Shown: positions 61,069 to 64,000 of the stretch, in pieces
Layout of the letters: every line of letters begins with the position of its first letter
How positions within the stretch are numbered: the stretch's first letter is position 1
Assembly (NCBI RefSeq): GCF_016801865.2
Contig: NC_068939.1
Location: 46,400,999-46,464,998, forward strand
Reading direction: 5' to 3'
Length of the DNA stretch: 64,000 bases
Source: Culex pipiens pallens
Taxonomy: Eukaryota > Arthropoda > Insecta > Diptera > Culicidae
The notes under the pieces: model-generated
What the model was told of the DNA's origin: nothing
Database searches by the model: none
What the model saw: only the letters and a program-made list of their open reading frames with translations
Made by a program: the position numbers and the translations under genes

Positions 61069-61100
61069 AATAAACACACACACACACACAATCAAATAAA
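61069..61100 (+). terminator. Tandem poly(A) signals of the zinc-finger gene
   Basis: AATAAA at 61069-61074 and 61095-61100, with a T/GT-rich stretch (TTTGTGGTTTTTTGTTTGTT) at 61127-61147, the usual layout of a cleavage site around 61115. Confidence 0.5.
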
Positions 61101-61147
61101 ACTTACGTATAGAAGCTTATAGTCATTAATTTGTGGTTTTTTGTTTG

Positions 61148-61991
61148 TTCTGTTTAAAAAAACTATCCGAAAATTCCATTTAAATGCATTAACAATGAAG
61201 AAATTTAATCTAAGCGCAATTTAGATTTAGCCAACAAAATTTATAGAGAAGATCTTATTGGTAACTTTCGTTTTTACAATAAGGTCCTTAAGGTGGTGGA
61301 TGGTGTATTTCACTTTTGGGGCAATGACTATCAATGATGGTTCTGAATTCAGGGTCCAGAAATAGTAAATTAAAATGAAAAAATAATCACTATATGTAAA
61401 ATGCTTCTACAAACAACACAAAGAAAACCATTTTTTGATTGAAACATTCTGAATCAAGATTTGAATGTTTTTCTGAAACAAACATGGCCGATTGGGAATG
61501 ATGCCTTCCAGAGCCTTAAGCCCTATATGTAATTTTTTATGTTTTTTTTTGGTGGATCAACTATAGGACCTTTTCTGTCAAGAAGGACAGCGAAGTTAAT
61601 TTTTGAAGATTGTTTTAAAAATCCATATTAAATCATTTGCGGTCGTACAAAGGGTCGTTGTCGTGGTCGTTGTACTCAAAAAATAAACTTTATCGTTGTG
61701 AACATTAATATCACAAATTTAAGCTTTATTTTAGGACCCAATTTCATTTTAATCAAATTCGTACATGACATATTTTTATGTTTTTGTCTTTTACAAAGGA
61801 CAACGGCTTTCTAACGTGGGCTTTCTAAGTATGGAGCTAGGAAGGAACGCGGCCAAGGAAAGTTGACAGTTCGGTTTGAACGCGATTCAATGGTTAAATC
61901 AATAAAAAATCAAAAAATCCAAATAAAAAAATTATTACAAATTTAAAACACAAATTTAGAGTTCTGCAATTTTTTTTTTCCTTTATAAGTT
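61148..61991. other. Intergenic; nothing recognised
   Basis: AT-rich DNA downstream of the presumed cleavage site. No ORF, RNA or repeat end is supported. GTCGTTGTCGTGGTCGTTGT near 61656 is a short simple repeat. Confidence 0.4.
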
Positions 61992-62946
61992 TAGGGGAAA
62001 GTGGGGCAAGTGTAACAAGCTAAGGAAATGCTCGTTATAACCCATTAAAAAGTTAAAAAATCTGTCGGATTTTATTATAATCATCTTATTCTAGGTCTTG
62101 ACTAAGACTTTGTTAGAACAAGTTTTAAAAAAATCCTGTTTATTAATGTAAAAAATCGATTTTAAAATTTTTGATTTTCCGTACGTTCTACTCAACTAGT
62201 GGGGCAAGACGAACAACCCGTTGGGGCAAGAGGAACAATGCATGAAAAAACATGTTAATTTGCTAACAATTGAACTGTTATCACTTAGATACATCAGATT
62301 AGAATGTATTTGAAAGGTTTCTTCCAATTTTTAGATTAAATAATAATATTTTACTAAAAAATTTATCGTTTTTACGAAAAAAAATATTACTTAGATGATA
62401 AAAAGTAAATTTTCATAATATCACTATATTTTGTATGGACAATTTTTTTTAACAATTGTTTATCAGTTTTTAAGTACTTTCATGTATTTATTTCCCAATA
62501 AAGTATGTTGTTGCAGCAATTCGTAATTTTTTCCATACTAAAAATCCATATGGTACACTTGCCCCACCTGAACAAGATTTTTTAAAAGCTCTCAACAAAA
62601 ATAACCAAAAGATAAATCATACTTAATAATAGGTGTATGTCATTGGTAGGAACATTACTGATCTAGGAAAAATAGCATTTTGATAAAATGAGCCTAAAAA
62701 CGAACCCTAAGCTTTATTTTGTACTTTCCAAATATTATAAGAAAACAAAGGTTTTGAAAAAAACTTCATTAAATCTTATGCCCCGTGGCGTTTACGTCGT
62801 TTTGGCGGTTATGTGGTATTAGAATCAGTTAAATGCATTGCTAGAACAATTCCTCATACTGGAAATAATCGAAATTGTAAAAATTACGGCCGTACGAGCG
62901 ATTGTTCCTCTTGCTCCATATGGTCGTCTTGCCCCACCTTCCCCTA
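61992..62946. mobile_element. Family J MITE with TAGGGGAAAGTGGGGCAAG ends
   Basis: Left TAGGGGAAAGTGGGGCAAG, right CTTGCCCCACCTTCCCCTA: 19-bp inverted repeats with one mismatch, 955 bp apart. The interior repeats TGGGGCAAGACGAACAA and TGGGGCAAGAGGAACAAT, and near the right TTGTTCCTCTTGC-like forms. Noncoding. Resembles family F in style (G-rich ends). Confidence 0.8.
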
Positions 62947-63344
62947 TGTTCTTTAATTTAAAAAAAAATGTTTACGTCAAAACACAAACACAAATTTTCA
63001 AATATTAAAAAGAATAAAAATTCAAAAATCACGTAATTTTGAAATATAAGTTCAAAATTTTAAAACTTTTTTTTTACTTTCCATGTTTCAAAATTAATAA
63101 ATGTTATGTAATGTATGTAATTTAAAAAAAATATATTAAAAATTTAAAGTTTTGGAAATTCAAACATTCATAAATTCCTAAGATTTTAAATTATTAGATT
63201 CTTTAAATTTTTAGATTCTTAATTTGTTAAATTCTTGGATTCCTTAATGCCGAAAAATTATTTTCATTACTTTTGAGCATTTTTTGGAGTGATAATTTAG
63301 GTAAGAGAAAAATTAAAATGTCGTGTTTCGATTTTACGATTGGG

Positions 63345-63606
63345 GTTTAAAATGCATTATACACCTGTCCAGTTGTTTTGCAATTATATTTTTTTTTTAA
63401 ATTTCTAAGTATTGACAAAAAAATTATTTTTGTGAGAAAAAAAAGTTTTTGCGGTGCTGAACATTCTAATTTCATAAAAGTTCAAAATATTTTTAAACAT
63501 GCCCAAATAAGCTAAATATGATTATCAATGCAGAAAAATGCATTTTAGATTGTTTTCAGTAGATTAGACTACTGTTTCCGGCGACATAAACTTTAAAAAA
63601 TATTTC
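63345..63606. mobile_element. Family C MITE, diverged fragment
   Basis: Shares TACACCTGTCCAGTTGTTTTGCAAT (compare 23505-23530), TTTTTGCGGTGCTG, GCTAAATATGATT and the ending GACATAAACTTTAAAAAATA with the copies at 23344-23833 and 46980-47166. Confidence 0.6.
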
Positions 63607-64000
63607 CATCCCTGAGTATGGGTAAAAATGTAGATTTTATGTTTGATTTTCATTTATCGAAAAAAGCCAACAAAATCCGAAGGGTTCGTGAAAGAGAAAA
63701 GAAAACTTTTTTTGAAGCTACGAATAAAAAAAAAATCGATGTTGCAAAAATGGCAAAATAGGTTCAAGAGATTTTGTTTTATTAAACTGGATTTTCATTG
63801 AATAAAATATGAAAAAAAACGTTTATTTTTGGTAGTACGCCATCAAATCGGGCATCCAATCTTACACAAATTTCCCTTTGACCTACAAATAACTTAAAAA
63901 ACGTATTTTAATAAAATTCAGAAAAATGAAAGGGGTCATACCGCCCCACCGTCACAAGATATCGAAAAATTGAACCATTAAAGTTTCACTCAATTCGAAG
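63607..64000. other. Intergenic repeat-like DNA at window end
   Basis: 63830-63900 resembles 6130-6200 (CATCAAATCGGGCATCCAAT, then TTACACAAATTTCCCTTTGA), so an unnamed dispersed repeat is present. No gene. Confidence 0.45.

Larger units (their letters stand above)
55089..61115 (+). other. Probable 6-kb 3' UTR of the zinc-finger gene
   Basis: No ORF. Unique A-rich DNA with many GAGAGA and CACACA tracts continues, apart from inserted repeats (55951-56053, ~57250-57660, 58045-58187), until tandem AATAAA signals at 61069 and 61095 followed by a GT-rich downstream element. Long 3' UTRs are common in neuronal insect regulators. Internal poly(A) sites are likely; extent is inferred. Confidence 0.45.

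Overview
The window is animal nuclear DNA, most likely from a mosquito of the Culex pipiens/quinquefasciatus group. The evidence is spliced genes with GT-AG introns, insect-like proteins, and AT-rich intergenic and intronic DNA packed with MITEs, foldback elements, tRNA-derived SINEs and broken non-LTR retrotransposons. The species is an inference. No bacterial, viral or CRISPR feature was seen.

Three protein-coding genes can be reconstructed exon by exon. (1) Cysteine dioxygenase, plus strand, 21323-27705, three coding exons, 245 aa, with all metal and cofactor residues. (2) A FAM136A-like CX3C protein, minus strand, 31835-32498, two exons, 141 aa. (3) A large C2H2 zinc-finger gene, plus strand, 35552-55088, sixteen coding exons, 708 aa if every exon is used, probably followed by a ~6 kb 3' UTR ending near 61.1 kb.

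The zinc-finger gene is the centre of interest. Ten consecutive exons (47874-50685) are each exactly 84 nt, each begin and end in phase 1, and each encode exactly one finger plus linker. All ten share the same DNA-contact residues (Gln -1, Ala 2, Asn 3, Lys 6). Eight of the ten have weak 5' splice sites lacking G at +5, whereas the flanking exons have GTAAGT or GTGAGT. Any subset of the exons can therefore be joined in frame, which suggests a splice-controlled count of identical DNA-reading modules. Three introns of the same gene hold related ~100-nt sequences with C box, D box and terminal stem: a previously unannotated-looking family of intronic box C/D snoRNAs. A 94-bp MITE has split the 3' terminal stem of one of them. 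The 3' UTR carries a long pre-miRNA-like hairpin.

Layout: 0-9.4 kb repeat-rich intergenic DNA; 9.4-17.6 kb poorly resolved DNA with a ~152-bp satellite (two diverged subfamilies, apparently a noisy consensus) and a dead non-LTR fragment; a 100-N gap at 18.03 kb; 18.1-21.2 kb intergenic; 21.3-27.7 kb cysteine dioxygenase with a TE-filled intron; 28-31.5 kb MITEs, a 9-bp minisatellite and a non-LTR endonuclease fragment; 31.8-32.5 kb FAM136A; 34-61.1 kb the zinc-finger locus; 61.1-64 kb repeats.
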